From a virus, in IMG/VR virus record IMGVR_UViG_3300010883_000131, positions 1 to 37,921 of that record: a stretch of DNA of 37,921 bases; one strand, written 5' to 3'. Under the pieces are notes generated by a model, which was given only the letters and a program-made list of their open reading frames with translations, ran no database searches and was not told the origin of the DNA. Made by a program: the position numbers and the translations under genes. Of this stretch, positions 28,350 through 37,281 are shown piece by piece (positions within the stretch are counted from its first letter, which is position 1; each line of letters begins with the position of its first letter).

Positions 28350-31300
28350 ATGCCTCCTCGAAGAGTTCAAAAGCTCGCGTTCCCCGCGAAGGGGATCAAC
28401 GAGAACTTTGGGTACGAGGACCAGCCGCCCGGCACGACACCGGATGCGGAGAATGTGCGCCCACACACCTACGGCGTAGACAGTAAGGGCCGGATGCGGG
28501 GAGGCCAGCGTCCCGGCCTTTCTCCGTACGTGAAGGACAACAGCGGGAACGAGCTGAAATTCCGAGAGGCATACTCCGGGGACGGGGCAGGGGTCGGGCT
28601 GCCAATACAGCGGCTGCTGCAAATCCCGGCCGCCGAGTTCGACGAACACCTCGGCGACGGTCGGCTGTTTCACGCCGGGCTTTCCAAGACATCCGCAACA
28701 TACGAAGACGCTTCGGGCAACTCATCCCAGCTAAACGCCGGGGTAATAAACACCAACGAACACGACGCACTCCAGAGCAGAACCTACAACTGTTCAGCTT
28801 GGGACTCTGACGGCAGTTGCTACGTTGTGTGCGTCAAGGAGCTCAACCTGAGCGGTGTCCACTGGGATCCGGCCGAGGTGGGAGCTTTCGACGTAGAAAT
28901 CTACAAGTTCGACCGTGTCGGAGCGAGGCAGAGCTTTGCGGGCGGACACGAGACAACCTCAAACTGCACTGTCCCATGCCGTGTCATCAGCCCCGGCCGC
29001 CAAGTGCTGGGCGTGGCTATCTACAACTCTATCCTGTATCTCTGGGTCAGGAATGTCGCAAAAAGCACCCAGACTGCCTCGTTTTCCGGGTCGTTCATCT
29101 TCAGGGTCAATTGCTCCGACGGGTCGATGGTTGATGGGAACAACTCTCCCGCCAGCGACACCTACCCAGCCGCTTGGGCCGACTCGCATAGCGACACCAC
29201 GGTCACGACCGCTAACGGTCGCGGGCTTCTGGATGGGTGTGCTGGCATCGAGGAGGTAATCTGGACGACATCAAGTGACCCGTCCGTGCCATCGACTGCG
29301 AACGCAACCTCGTCGATCAGCCACAAGGTCAACAACCTCCTGTACTCCTCTCTGGGAGTGCTGTATGTCCTCACTTCCGGCGCAAGAAACAGCCTGTCGG
29401 GTTCGTGGCTGTTCTCCTTAGACATAGAAACGAGTTCTAGGATACAGGCCCACCTGATTCACGGAGGGCGGCTAGAGCCAGAAACCACCGCCGCCGAATA
29501 CCCGTCCACGAACAGTGTTTCTGTCGAGTGGACGGTAGTAGGAGTTCCTGCGGAGGGGACGATAGAACACGACCTCACCGGGGACGGCGGTGCCAAGGTC
29601 TGGGCGGTCACGTCAATAAACAACTCGGCGTTCTACAGCAAGACAGACAGGGTTTCCCTGTACGAGCCGAACAGGTCACTGAGCGTGCCGGAGACGAGCT
29701 TGGACGGCGGTGTGTCGGCCAAGTACACAGGGATGGGCAATGGAGACAGCGGCAAGGCAGACGCCCTCTTATCCGTCGCGCATGACCCGGTCAACGGAAT
29801 CTTGATGGTGTCTGGGGCACAAGTGTGCGGAGACGTGTCAGGCTCCCTGATTGCCCTCGACCCCTCCACGATGCTGCCCGTCCAGTACCAGATCGGAACG
29901 GTAGCCTACATTGGCGGAGGGTCTGGCTCAGAGCCGGGGCCAGTGAACGACATCGGCATCCTGTACAACAGCTCGGGATTTGACGAATCGCAGCCCAACT
30001 ACCCCATCACCGTGAAGGTTGGCGACGAGGTTGTCAGGGTAACTGGACTGCTGGGTGACGCCAGCGAGGAGGCTGGGCGAGACGACGTGCTGGACTGCGA
30101 CACGAGAGGTAGCTGCGGGACAACGGCCGTTTCTCAGCCAAAAGGAACCCCGATCTACCGCGTGTTCAGCATGGGGCCGGAAAACAACACCCTGTCGTGC
30201 ATAAGGGCAACCGGATACGACCTCCGCGAAGACTATCCGGGCACAACCTTCGCCGTGGGCAAGATCGGAACCACAAACACTATCAGGCTGCTGTCGAGCA
30301 TGAACATAGTCAGGGACTCCAGCAACAAGATTTCTCAGGAGGGGACCAACTCCCTCGGCTTGGGTAAAAACAACAAGGTGTTTGGGTCAAACGCTGGCTA
30401 CTCTTTCACCGGGGAGCTGAAAAGCCCAATAGACGATGAGCTGTCCCTCCCGCTGGCTATGTCTGCCCAGTTTGTTCGCAGGGAAACAGTCTCGCCAGAC
30501 GCGGGAACTAGGTCTTTGCAGCTTCTCGCTGTATGTGGCGGCGAGGTGGCTTTGGTGGAAAAGGACAAGTTCACAAGCAGGGACACCTCGTCGGAAGCAA
30601 GGCTCGCCGTGCTTGGCAGGTCGTCAATGTACGTCAGCGGAGCGTTCTACGGAGCCAACGCATACTTTTGTGACGGAAGCACCTACGTTGTCTGGTTCGG
30701 AACGGGGCAATTCCCTCTGGCTTGGGAAGCATCATCCGGGAACCTGCCGCTGGACAGGATGGGCAGGGCGGCCAAGCTCTCCGCGACTTGGCGTGGCAGG
30801 ATTGTTCTGTCTGGGATCTCGTCTGAGCCTAGAAACTGGTTTATGAGTGCCCTCGGAGACCCGCTCAACTGGGACTACTTCCCTGCCGTAACGCTGGAAA
30901 CCCAAGCGGTAGCCGGGAACAACAGTGACGCCGGGCTGTCTGGCGACATCATAAACACCCTTATCCCGTACAGCGACGACCTCCTCCTGTTCGGGGGAGA
31001 CCAGACGATCTGGCAAATGACCGGAGACCCGATGAGCGGTGGCCGCTTGGACCTTGTCGCCGACATTACCGGAATGGCATTCGGTGACTCTTGGTGCAAA
31101 GACCCGTTTGGCACGATCTACTTCTTCGGAAGCAAGGGCGGGGTGTTCAGGATGCTCCCCGGCCAGAAGCCGCAGATGCTCAGCCATACAGCCATCGCGG
31201 AGTCCCTGAGCAGTCTGGACATGGACAGCACGAGGATTCAGCTCGTCTGGAACAACCGCGAGATGGGCGTCCACGTATTCCTTACCCCCTACGACCTCGG

Positions 31301-31835
31301 GAAAAGCCAGAAGCACTACTTCTACGACGTGAGAACAGAGTCTTGGTGGAGGGACTCTTTTGCGAACACGGACCACAACCCAACCTCCGCCATGGCCGTA
31401 GACGGGTTTTCCGCGAACGACAGGACCATCCTTATCGGGACAAAGAAGGGCGGGGTCCTGAAGTGGGACCGGGGTTCAGACACCGATAACGGGACAGGCA
31501 TAGCAAGCCACGTCCGCATTGGCCCGATCAGGTCGATCAACCCGTTGTCTTCTGTAAGACTTGAAGAACTAGAGGGGACTCTGGCAAGCGGCTCGTACGG
31601 TATACTGTACGAGGTTATCAAGGAGAGTAGTTCTGAGTCAGCCGCAACATCCACGTCGGCACTGTTCTCCGGGGACATTCGCGGAACAACAAGAATGGTT
31701 GACCGCCGCAGGGCTGTTGGAAAAGAGTTGTACCTGAAGCTGTCTGGAGTCGCCGGTGAAGGCCCGTGGGCTATTGAGAGCTTCTCTTGCCTCTACAGTG
31801 ATCTTCCCGCGCCCGCGTCGAGGAGGTTCAGATGA
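28350..31835 (+). CDS. Large tail protein (nozzle/propeller-like)
   Basis: 1161 residues; the ATG has AGGAGG upstream. The N-terminus carries KGINENFGYEDQPPGTTPDA followed by GGQRPGLSPY, and the C-terminal third has WRGRIVLSGISSEPRNWFM, then DDLLLFGGDQTIWQMTGDP and TIYFFGSKGGVFRM. These are the blade-like repeats of the phage family related to T7 tail-tubular protein B (nozzle), which forms the distal end of short tails. At 1161 residues it is longer than T7 gp12, mostly through beta-rich insertions in the middle. Overlaps the next gene by four bases. Confidence 0.65.
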   Translation: MPPRRVQKLAFPAKGINENFGYEDQPPGTTPDAENVRPHTYGVDSKGRMRGGQRPGLSPYVKDNSGNELKFREAYSGDGAGVGLPIQRLLQIPAAEFDEHLGDGRLFHAGLSKTSATYEDASGNSSQLNAGVINTNEHDALQSRTYNCSAWDSDGSCYVVCVKELNLSGVHWDPAEVGAFDVEIYKFDRVGARQSFAGGHETTSNCTVPCRVISPGRQVLGVAIYNSILYLWVRNVAKSTQTASFSGSFIFRVNCSDGSMVDGNNSPASDTYPAAWADSHSDTTVTTANGRGLLDGCAGIEEVIWTTSSDPSVPSTANATSSISHKVNNLLYSSLGVLYVLTSGARNSLSGSWLFSLDIETSSRIQAHLIHGGRLEPETTAAEYPSTNSVSVEWTVVGVPAEGTIEHDLTGDGGAKVWAVTSINNSAFYSKTDRVSLYEPNRSLSVPETSLDGGVSAKYTGMGNGDSGKADALLSVAHDPVNGILMVSGAQVCGDVSGSLIALDPSTMLPVQYQIGTVAYIGGGSGSEPGPVNDIGILYNSSGFDESQPNYPITVKVGDEVVRVTGLLGDASEEAGRDDVLDCDTRGSCGTTAVSQPKGTPIYRVFSMGPENNTLSCIRATGYDLREDYPGTTFAVGKIGTTNTIRLLSSMNIVRDSSNKISQEGTNSLGLGKNNKVFGSNAGYSFTGELKSPIDDELSLPLAMSAQFVRRETVSPDAGTRSLQLLAVCGGEVALVEKDKFTSRDTSSEARLAVLGRSSMYVSGAFYGANAYFCDGSTYVVWFGTGQFPLAWEASSGNLPLDRMGRAAKLSATWRGRIVLSGISSEPRNWFMSALGDPLNWDYFPAVTLETQAVAGNNSDAGLSGDIINTLIPYSDDLLLFGGDQTIWQMTGDPMSGGRLDLVADITGMAFGDSWCKDPFGTIYFFGSKGGVFRMLPGQKPQMLSHTAIAESLSSLDMDSTRIQLVWNNREMGVHVFLTPYDLGKSQKHYFYDVRTESWWRDSFANTDHNPTSAMAVDGFSANDRTILIGTKKGGVLKWDRGSDTDNGTGIASHVRIGPIRSINPLSSVRLEELEGTLASGSYGILYEVIKESSSESAATSTSALFSGDIRGTTRMVDRRRAVGKELYLKLSGVAGEGPWAIESFSCLYSDLPAPASRRFR

Positions 31836-32239
31836 CACAAAGGCAACACCCAAGAGTTGTAGGAACTAGCCCCCGCAACCGCCGGGCCACAAACCTCTGG
31901 TCTGGCAAGCACGGCGTCATCAAGAAGCTGGGAATCGACCATAACGACCCGGACACAACACTCGATGTCAACGGGGCGATCACGTTCAGGAAGACAGCGG
32001 AACCCTCTAATCCAGACCCCGGCGCGACCGTCCTCTGGATGGACGACGGCAGCTACTTTGACGAGGGCGACGTTTTCGCTCGGGTAAACGTCCTCGGCAG
32101 GGTGAAAACCTTTGAGATTGTTGACTTCGTCGGCACGGACTACTTTGTAAGCGGCGTCCACTCCAGCGACGGCGGAGAATACGAGATCGAGTGCGTCCAT
32201 TCCAACGGTCAGGAATATTGGCTTGAGGGAGAAGTCTAA
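31832..32239 (+). CDS. Small tail-fibre-associated protein
   Basis: 135 residues, ATG overlapping the tail-protein stop by four bases. A basic N-terminus (RQHPRVVGTSPRNRR) gives way to DVNGAITFRKTAEPSNPDPG and TVLWMDDGSYF, a phrase style typical of the ends of phage fibre proteins ('..vnGai.fr..aepsnP..g..vLWmdDg'). The C-terminus is strand-rich. It may be a fibre tip or a short fibre. Its stop overlaps the start of the 708-residue protein by one base. Confidence 0.6.
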   Translation: MTQRQHPRVVGTSPRNRRATNLWSGKHGVIKKLGIDHNDPDTTLDVNGAITFRKTAEPSNPDPGATVLWMDDGSYFDEGDVFARVNVLGRVKTFEIVDFVGTDYFVSGVHSSDGGEYEIECVHSNGQEYWLEGEV

Positions 32240-34365
32240 TGCCTTCAAAACAAATCAGGGAATTTTTACAGACATCGGTCGATCCGGCTGTAGACGAAAC
32301 TTTTATAACAAGCGTGCGGCTGTCGGACCTGATGCTTTACCAGCAGTACGACGCCCCCTACACGAATTACGGGATCGAAGTAGACGACTTCTTCAAGTCG
32401 CTCGGTTACACATTTACCCCAGCCGGGGTGCATACCGGGTCGTCGGTAACTCTGACAAACTTGGGAGGACTAACGAACGGGGCCGGGTTCGTGAAAATCC
32501 TTCAGGACTCTTTGGTGGACCCAGCCTCGCTGCAACTCTGGGCATCCAAGGGGAGCTACACCGGGGGCAAATGGCAGCTCGAAGCCGGGTCCGTGGCGTC
32601 CTCTGGTCCAGCCGGTGAATTCAAGATTCAGAGCTACGTTGAGGGAAGCGAGTGGACTGACATCGTCACGGTAAACTCCGGGTCTCAGACAAACGACGAT
32701 CAATCGTCGCTTACCGCAAGAGACCGGCTCGCAGCCTCCAGCCTGAAGCTCGACGGCGGGAATATCCACTACCAAGACGAGGCCAGCAGTTTTACAAATC
32801 CGGCTGGCGGGTCTGACACGCTCCATCTGAATTTCAATATAAACCTGCAAATGATGGGCGGTGTCGATACCGCCGCCACCAATTACGTCAGGTGGGACTC
32901 AGACTCCAATACTCTGGAGTTCAAAGGTGCCCCGGTTTCAGACGCAGTCCTGAGCCCCGTCACAACCCACATCCTGATGGACGATTTTTCCCTGCTCGGT
33001 TTCGGGGGAGACAATGGAGCAGCGGGAAACTACCTGACTGCCGGGAAGACCGACGAGGGAGACGATTCAGAAGTCACCGGACTCCTTTATTCGGGGTCAA
33101 TGGTCTGGGCGACCAACCAGCAAGTAGATTTTGAGATCAAGAACCGGGACACCGGCGACGGCGGGGCATCCCTCACCCTGACGGCAGACAACGGGGAAAC
33201 AGCGGGGGATATGTGCGAAATCAGGTACGGAGCCTTGAGCAACGGATCGGCCAGCTCCGGGGTAATGTCCTTCGGGATTTACACAGACCACGGAGCTATC
33301 GGCGAGCCCTACCTGCCGATGGTGGTCGGGAAGATCGACCCATCCGACAACAAGGCACATGTGGGAATACACGGAAGCGCACACATCGAAGACGAGTTGC
33401 GGCTATACGGAACCGGCGTGAGCTTCCCCGGTCAGATGATCGGGGGCAGATTGCCAGCAGCAAAATACACCGGCCTCAAGGGACCGGGCACCATTGCGGC
33501 CAGCCATGTGTACGAGATGCCAGACGCGTTTCCCGGCTCGGACATGGTATTGCAGTCAACCGACGCTGGAGTTATGTCGTGGGTTACGCTCCCGTCCACG
33601 GGAACCGGAACGGTAAGTGCAGGACTCCAGTACAAGGTCGCTTACTACCCAAACGCTGGCAGCAACACGGTTGTAGACGACACCTCTTCCCTGTACTGGA
33701 GGAACGACAGGCTGGGCGTCAACGAATCCAACCCCCAGACCGACCTGCACCTGAAAAGCGCGACAGGGCCAACAATCCGCCTTGAGCACGAAGGAGGCGC
33801 GGTTGATGACGGCGACTTGCTCGGAGCAATTGAGTTCTACGGGTTCGACGACGGCCCGACCGACCTTGAAGGAGTCGGGGCAAAGATTGTCGGAGAGGCG
33901 TCTGGTGGCTGGGTCCACGACACAAACGAATACGACACTCAGGCAGAGCTTCAGTTCTGGACGACCCCCGGCGGAGATGCCGAGGGTCTGGCAAAACGGC
34001 TAACAATCAAAGATTCCGGTGTCGTCAAGTACGAGAAGGCTACCCACACAAACTTCCCCGCGCTGACCTTCGCAGCCACGCTCGACATAGACTTGGACAC
34101 CTCTAACCTCCACAAGATCACCCTCACCGGAAACGTGACCACCCTCACCTTCTCCAATTCCAAGGTGGGGCAGAGGTTCATTGTTAGGGTGTTGCAAGAT
34201 GGGTCCGGCTCACACACAATAGCTTGGCCCAGCGGGATAAGCTGGGCTAGCGGAGGCACGGCCCCGACACTCACAGCGACAGCAGGCCGGGCAACCGTTC
34301 TGGGCTTCCTGACAACAGGGTCAGACACCTACGACGGCTTCCTCATCGGAAAAGACATCGTTTAG
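32239..34365 (+). CDS. Tail fibre-like protein
   Basis: 708 residues. The N-terminus is helical (KQIREFLQTSVDPAVDETFI), probably the tail-attachment part. A long, Gly/Asp/Thr-rich strand-forming shaft follows, including DRLGVNESNPQTDLHLKSAT, a block found in many phage fibres ('..lgIgt.np...Lhv'), and a C-terminal strand region (LHKITLTGNVTTLTFSNSKV). No enzymatic motif is visible and no chaperone domain. It is the best candidate for receptor binding in the window together with the 34712 protein. Confidence 0.7.
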   Translation: MPSKQIREFLQTSVDPAVDETFITSVRLSDLMLYQQYDAPYTNYGIEVDDFFKSLGYTFTPAGVHTGSSVTLTNLGGLTNGAGFVKILQDSLVDPASLQLWASKGSYTGGKWQLEAGSVASSGPAGEFKIQSYVEGSEWTDIVTVNSGSQTNDDQSSLTARDRLAASSLKLDGGNIHYQDEASSFTNPAGGSDTLHLNFNINLQMMGGVDTAATNYVRWDSDSNTLEFKGAPVSDAVLSPVTTHILMDDFSLLGFGGDNGAAGNYLTAGKTDEGDDSEVTGLLYSGSMVWATNQQVDFEIKNRDTGDGGASLTLTADNGETAGDMCEIRYGALSNGSASSGVMSFGIYTDHGAIGEPYLPMVVGKIDPSDNKAHVGIHGSAHIEDELRLYGTGVSFPGQMIGGRLPAAKYTGLKGPGTIAASHVYEMPDAFPGSDMVLQSTDAGVMSWVTLPSTGTGTVSAGLQYKVAYYPNAGSNTVVDDTSSLYWRNDRLGVNESNPQTDLHLKSATGPTIRLEHEGGAVDDGDLLGAIEFYGFDDGPTDLEGVGAKIVGEASGGWVHDTNEYDTQAELQFWTTPGGDAEGLAKRLTIKDSGVVKYEKATHTNFPALTFAATLDIDLDTSNLHKITLTGNVTTLTFSNSKVGQRFIVRVLQDGSGSHTIAWPSGISWASGGTAPTLTATAGRATVLGFLTTGSDTYDGFLIGKDIV

Positions 34366-34374
34366 GAGAGCAGA

Positions 34375-34710
34375 ATGACATACGAAGAACTCACCCCGGA
34401 GCAGCAAGGGACCCTTCAGGTCTACCTGAAAGAACTCCGCCCTGCGGCCATCCAGTTCGCCGGATCATCGCACCGGGCATCCCTTCTGGGTGCTTCCTTC
34501 TCGAATCAGGTGCAGCCAGTTCTCGACCTGCTGGATGCTGGCGAGGAAATCCCGAACACCACGAACCTTGCTGGAGCCGAGGGGCTGCTGAAAGAGGACG
34601 TGGAAGAACTCTCCGGCGACGTGCAGGGCATCGGGGACGCATTTTCCCTTCCAGCAAAACAGGCTCTCTACCTGAAGGCCTGCGGACTCAACGCGATGTT
34701 CGGAGACTGA
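34375..34710 (+). CDS. Small helical protein between fibre and spike genes
   Basis: 111 residues; the ATG has AGGAGAG upstream. Predicted almost wholly helical (ELTPEQQGTLQVYLKELRPA; EGLLKEDVEELSGDVQG), acidic. No membrane segment and no family recognised. It sits between the fibre and the beta-helix protein, where phages often place small assembly chaperones or fibre-connecting proteins; that role is only inferred. Confidence 0.55.
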   Translation: MTYEELTPEQQGTLQVYLKELRPAAIQFAGSSHRASLLGASFSNQVQPVLDLLDAGEEIPNTTNLAGAEGLLKEDVEELSGDVQGIGDAFSLPAKQALYLKACGLNAMFGD

Positions 34711-34711
34711 C

Positions 34712-36073
34712 ATGGGTACGCCTACGAACTACTACGTCGATCCCGTCGATGGCACCGACGACGCGATGATGACAGACGGCCTGTCCGAAGCAAACGCTTG
34801 GAAGACGGTACAGTTTGCCCTTTCGGAGGGGATCGAGGGCGACCCGGCCTCTGCGAGCTACCCGCTAAGCCACGACACCACAAACGGAGTGCAGATCAAC
34901 ATAAAGGCGGGCGGGAGTGGGCCCACAAGCGTCATGGACGGCGGGGCTGCCATAGACGTGAACGGGACGTACGGCAGCTACGGCACTGCCGGGTCTCAAG
35001 CCTCCAACATCAGCCAAGCTGCGCCACTCATCTTCCGTGGATACCAGACGACTCCGGGCGATTGGTATCCCGGCAAGGCCGGAAGCGTGCCGACGCTGTA
35101 CGGCTACTACAACCCCGGAACTGGACGCGTGGACTACCCTATCATCTCTGACCAAACTTACGGAGGCACGTTCAAGATTTCTAGTCACCTCCTGTTCTAC
35201 GACTTGCATTTCGAAGCTGGCTCTAGCGGGACTGCCGCGCACGTCCAAGCGTACTCGGCCAACTCCTTTGTGAACTGCAAGTTTTCCGGCGGCGTGGCGG
35301 ACAACCCCATCCAGCTCTCAAACGACAACACTTTTGTCAACTGCCATTTTTCCAACATGGGTGACGACGACTCTTCAGACAACTGCATCAACCATAGTGG
35401 CGACGGCTTGACGCTGATCAACTGTGTCTTTGACTTCCGCAGCAGCTCATCGGCAGCACCCTTTTACATCATCAAGTCTACGGGGACAGGGTCTCACCAC
35501 TTTACCGGGAACGTGTTCATGTGCGGGCCGGGGTGTCGCGTAATGAACTGGAGCGGCACCCCCTCTGGCTCAGAAGCCGGTCTGCTGGTACTCATAAACA
35601 ACACATTTTACAGCAGCAACGCCGACGAAGGCGAGACGCTAGTGCAACCCTTCGGCGGAAACAACGTGGCAAAACGATTTCTGGCAATCGACAATCTCAC
35701 GGAAGGGTGGTCGCACGGCATGGTCCAGAAGTCAGCCAACAATGTCCTTGCGTGGGGAGGAAACTCCGCATACAACAACACGACAAACTTCCCCGACGGT
35801 ACAGATCCCGATGTCTGGTTCGAGTTCAAAGGTGGAAACTTTGGCGCAACAGCAGCCAACAGCAACAAAACCTTGGCACAATCCCCCTTCCTAGACGCAC
35901 CGAACAAGAAGATGTCTTGCAGGCCAGCCAGAACTTCCGGGGGCGACGAGGCCGTTGTCGGCCAGAGCGTCTCCCTGTGGGAAGAAGCCGACACGATTGT
36001 GAAGCGAGGGGACAGGGGGGCGGTCCCCCGAGGCCCGCTAACCCCGCCAATTGGCGGAGGAGTTGTAAGATGA
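34712..36073 (+). CDS. Tail-spike-like right-handed beta-helix protein
   Basis: 453 residues. The start TNYYVDPVDGTDDA followed by GLSEANAWKTVQ is the typical opening of right-handed beta-helix tail spikes ('..yyVD...G.D....G.s...ApwkTiq.Al'). The body shows short repeating strands with stacked Asn/Ser (NDNTFVNCHFSNM; GDGLTLINCVFDF; GNVFMCGPGC), as in pectate-lyase-like coils. The C-terminus has the SGGDEAVVGQ strand. It may bind or degrade surface polysaccharide. No catalytic pair can be assigned. Its TGA overlaps the next ATG. Confidence 0.7.
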   Translation: MGTPTNYYVDPVDGTDDAMMTDGLSEANAWKTVQFALSEGIEGDPASASYPLSHDTTNGVQINIKAGGSGPTSVMDGGAAIDVNGTYGSYGTAGSQASNISQAAPLIFRGYQTTPGDWYPGKAGSVPTLYGYYNPGTGRVDYPIISDQTYGGTFKISSHLLFYDLHFEAGSSGTAAHVQAYSANSFVNCKFSGGVADNPIQLSNDNTFVNCHFSNMGDDDSSDNCINHSGDGLTLINCVFDFRSSSSAAPFYIIKSTGTGSHHFTGNVFMCGPGCRVMNWSGTPSGSEAGLLVLINNTFYSSNADEGETLVQPFGGNNVAKRFLAIDNLTEGWSHGMVQKSANNVLAWGGNSAYNNTTNFPDGTDPDVWFEFKGGNFGATAANSNKTLAQSPFLDAPNKKMSCRPARTSGGDEAVVGQSVSLWEEADTIVKRGDRGAVPRGPLTPPIGGGVVR

Positions 36074-36702
36074 TTGACCTCGGAGACAGGCGAACGGGCG
36101 ACGACTTCTCGTTTATGTTTACCACCTACGGGCAAACCGGAAGCCCGCAGAATGCGATCGCATCCCCCGCTATAAACATCGGATGCTACAGGGGGTTTGG
36201 AAATGGTGTTGCTGCCAGCGATGACGAAAATATTACTGGCTTCAGCCAGCCAGCCATCCACGACAGCCGACCGGGGCTGTACCGGGTCGATGTTGATATG
36301 GACGACAACCCCGGCGATGTGACCTTTTTTGTCGCCGGACATGACTACTTCTTCGTCGTCCGCGAGGGTACAGTAGACAACGTGGATCTGGAGGGCATTT
36401 GCATCGCCACGTTTTCCATAGCCAACAGAGCGACCTTGCCGTTTGTGGGAATTGACGGAACAGTTGACGACGAAACTACGCCATCAGGAACAGCCTTCAG
36501 TTGCACCGGAGTGGCGGGCAACAAGGCTCTAAACTTCTACGAAAACCAGACCGTGCTATTCACAAGTGGAACCTTGAAGGGATTGGCGCACTTCATCACC
36601 GAAAGCACTGATGACGCCATTGTCGAACTGACAGTACAGGAAATGCCGAACGCCCCAGTGGTCGGCGACACATTCGTAATCCTCGGAACTAAAGGAAGCT
36701 AA
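36070..36702 (+). CDS. Beta-rich structural protein
   Basis: 210 residues from the ATG at 36070, overlapping the spike-gene stop (ATGA), with GGAGGAG upstream. Almost wholly strand-forming (FFVAGHDYFFVVREGTVDNV; ENQTVLFTSGTLKGLAHFI), with a Thr/Gly-rich centre and an insertion including TPSGTAFSCTG. It could be a spike-attached or base-plate-like protein. Not recognised as a family. Tight coupling to its neighbours puts it in the late tail operon. Confidence 0.5.
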   Translation: MIDLGDRRTGDDFSFMFTTYGQTGSPQNAIASPAINIGCYRGFGNGVAASDDENITGFSQPAIHDSRPGLYRVDVDMDDNPGDVTFFVAGHDYFFVVREGTVDNVDLEGICIATFSIANRATLPFVGIDGTVDDETTPSGTAFSCTGVAGNKALNFYENQTVLFTSGTLKGLAHFITESTDDAIVELTVQEMPNAPVVGDTFVILGTKGS

Positions 36703-36704
36703 CA

Positions 36705-37253
36705 ATGGCCAATGTCGTTTACAACCAATTCATGGATGATCTCGCCAATAAGCTGATTGATCTGGAGACCGACCTCTTCAAGGTTCGCCTCTGCATGACC
36801 AATACCATTTGTGACGCTGGCACCGGCACTACAGCAACCGACGATTCTGTCAGGCGTGCCGCAACCCTCACGATCCTCCAAGGCGTCGGGGCAGGCATAG
36901 ATATGTTCGACGGCGAGGTCAGTGGCACGACCTACGCCGTTGGCACCGACGATATCATCACCACCCCCACCATCAACCAAGCTACTGTCGCAGGCACAAA
37001 CCGCGTGAACTGGACCGGCGACAACGTGGAATGGCTGGCTGTCGGCGACGGCGGCAGCGGTGACGGAACCAGAAACATCCAAGGTGCATTGGTGTACTGG
37101 GAACCGGGCAGCGGCTCGCCGGGTGAAGGCGACCGCATCCCGGTCTGCTTCATCGACTTCGCCAGCGATATTGTGACTGACGGTTCCGACATAAAAATCA
37201 AGTGGGACGGCGGCGCAAGCTCAGGCAATATCCTCCGAATGCAGCAGGCGTAA
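36705..37253 (+). CDS. Phage structural protein of unknown function
   Basis: 182 residues; the start lies two bases after the previous stop. The N-terminus is MANVVYNQFMDDLANKLIDL, a pattern I recall from a family of small phage tail-region proteins ('..YN.f...l..g.idl.tD..kv.L'), then strand-rich with Thr and Gly and a late VCFIDFASDIVTDGSDIKI block. Possibly a tail-attached binding protein. The assignment is by pattern only. Confidence 0.5.
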   Translation: MANVVYNQFMDDLANKLIDLETDLFKVRLCMTNTICDAGTGTTATDDSVRRAATLTILQGVGAGIDMFDGEVSGTTYAVGTDDIITTPTINQATVAGTNRVNWTGDNVEWLAVGDGGSGDGTRNIQGALVYWEPGSGSPGEGDRIPVCFIDFASDIVTDGSDIKIKWDGGASSGNILRMQQA

Positions 37254-37281
37254 GACCGCGCCGTGCTCGGAGTGATGCTGC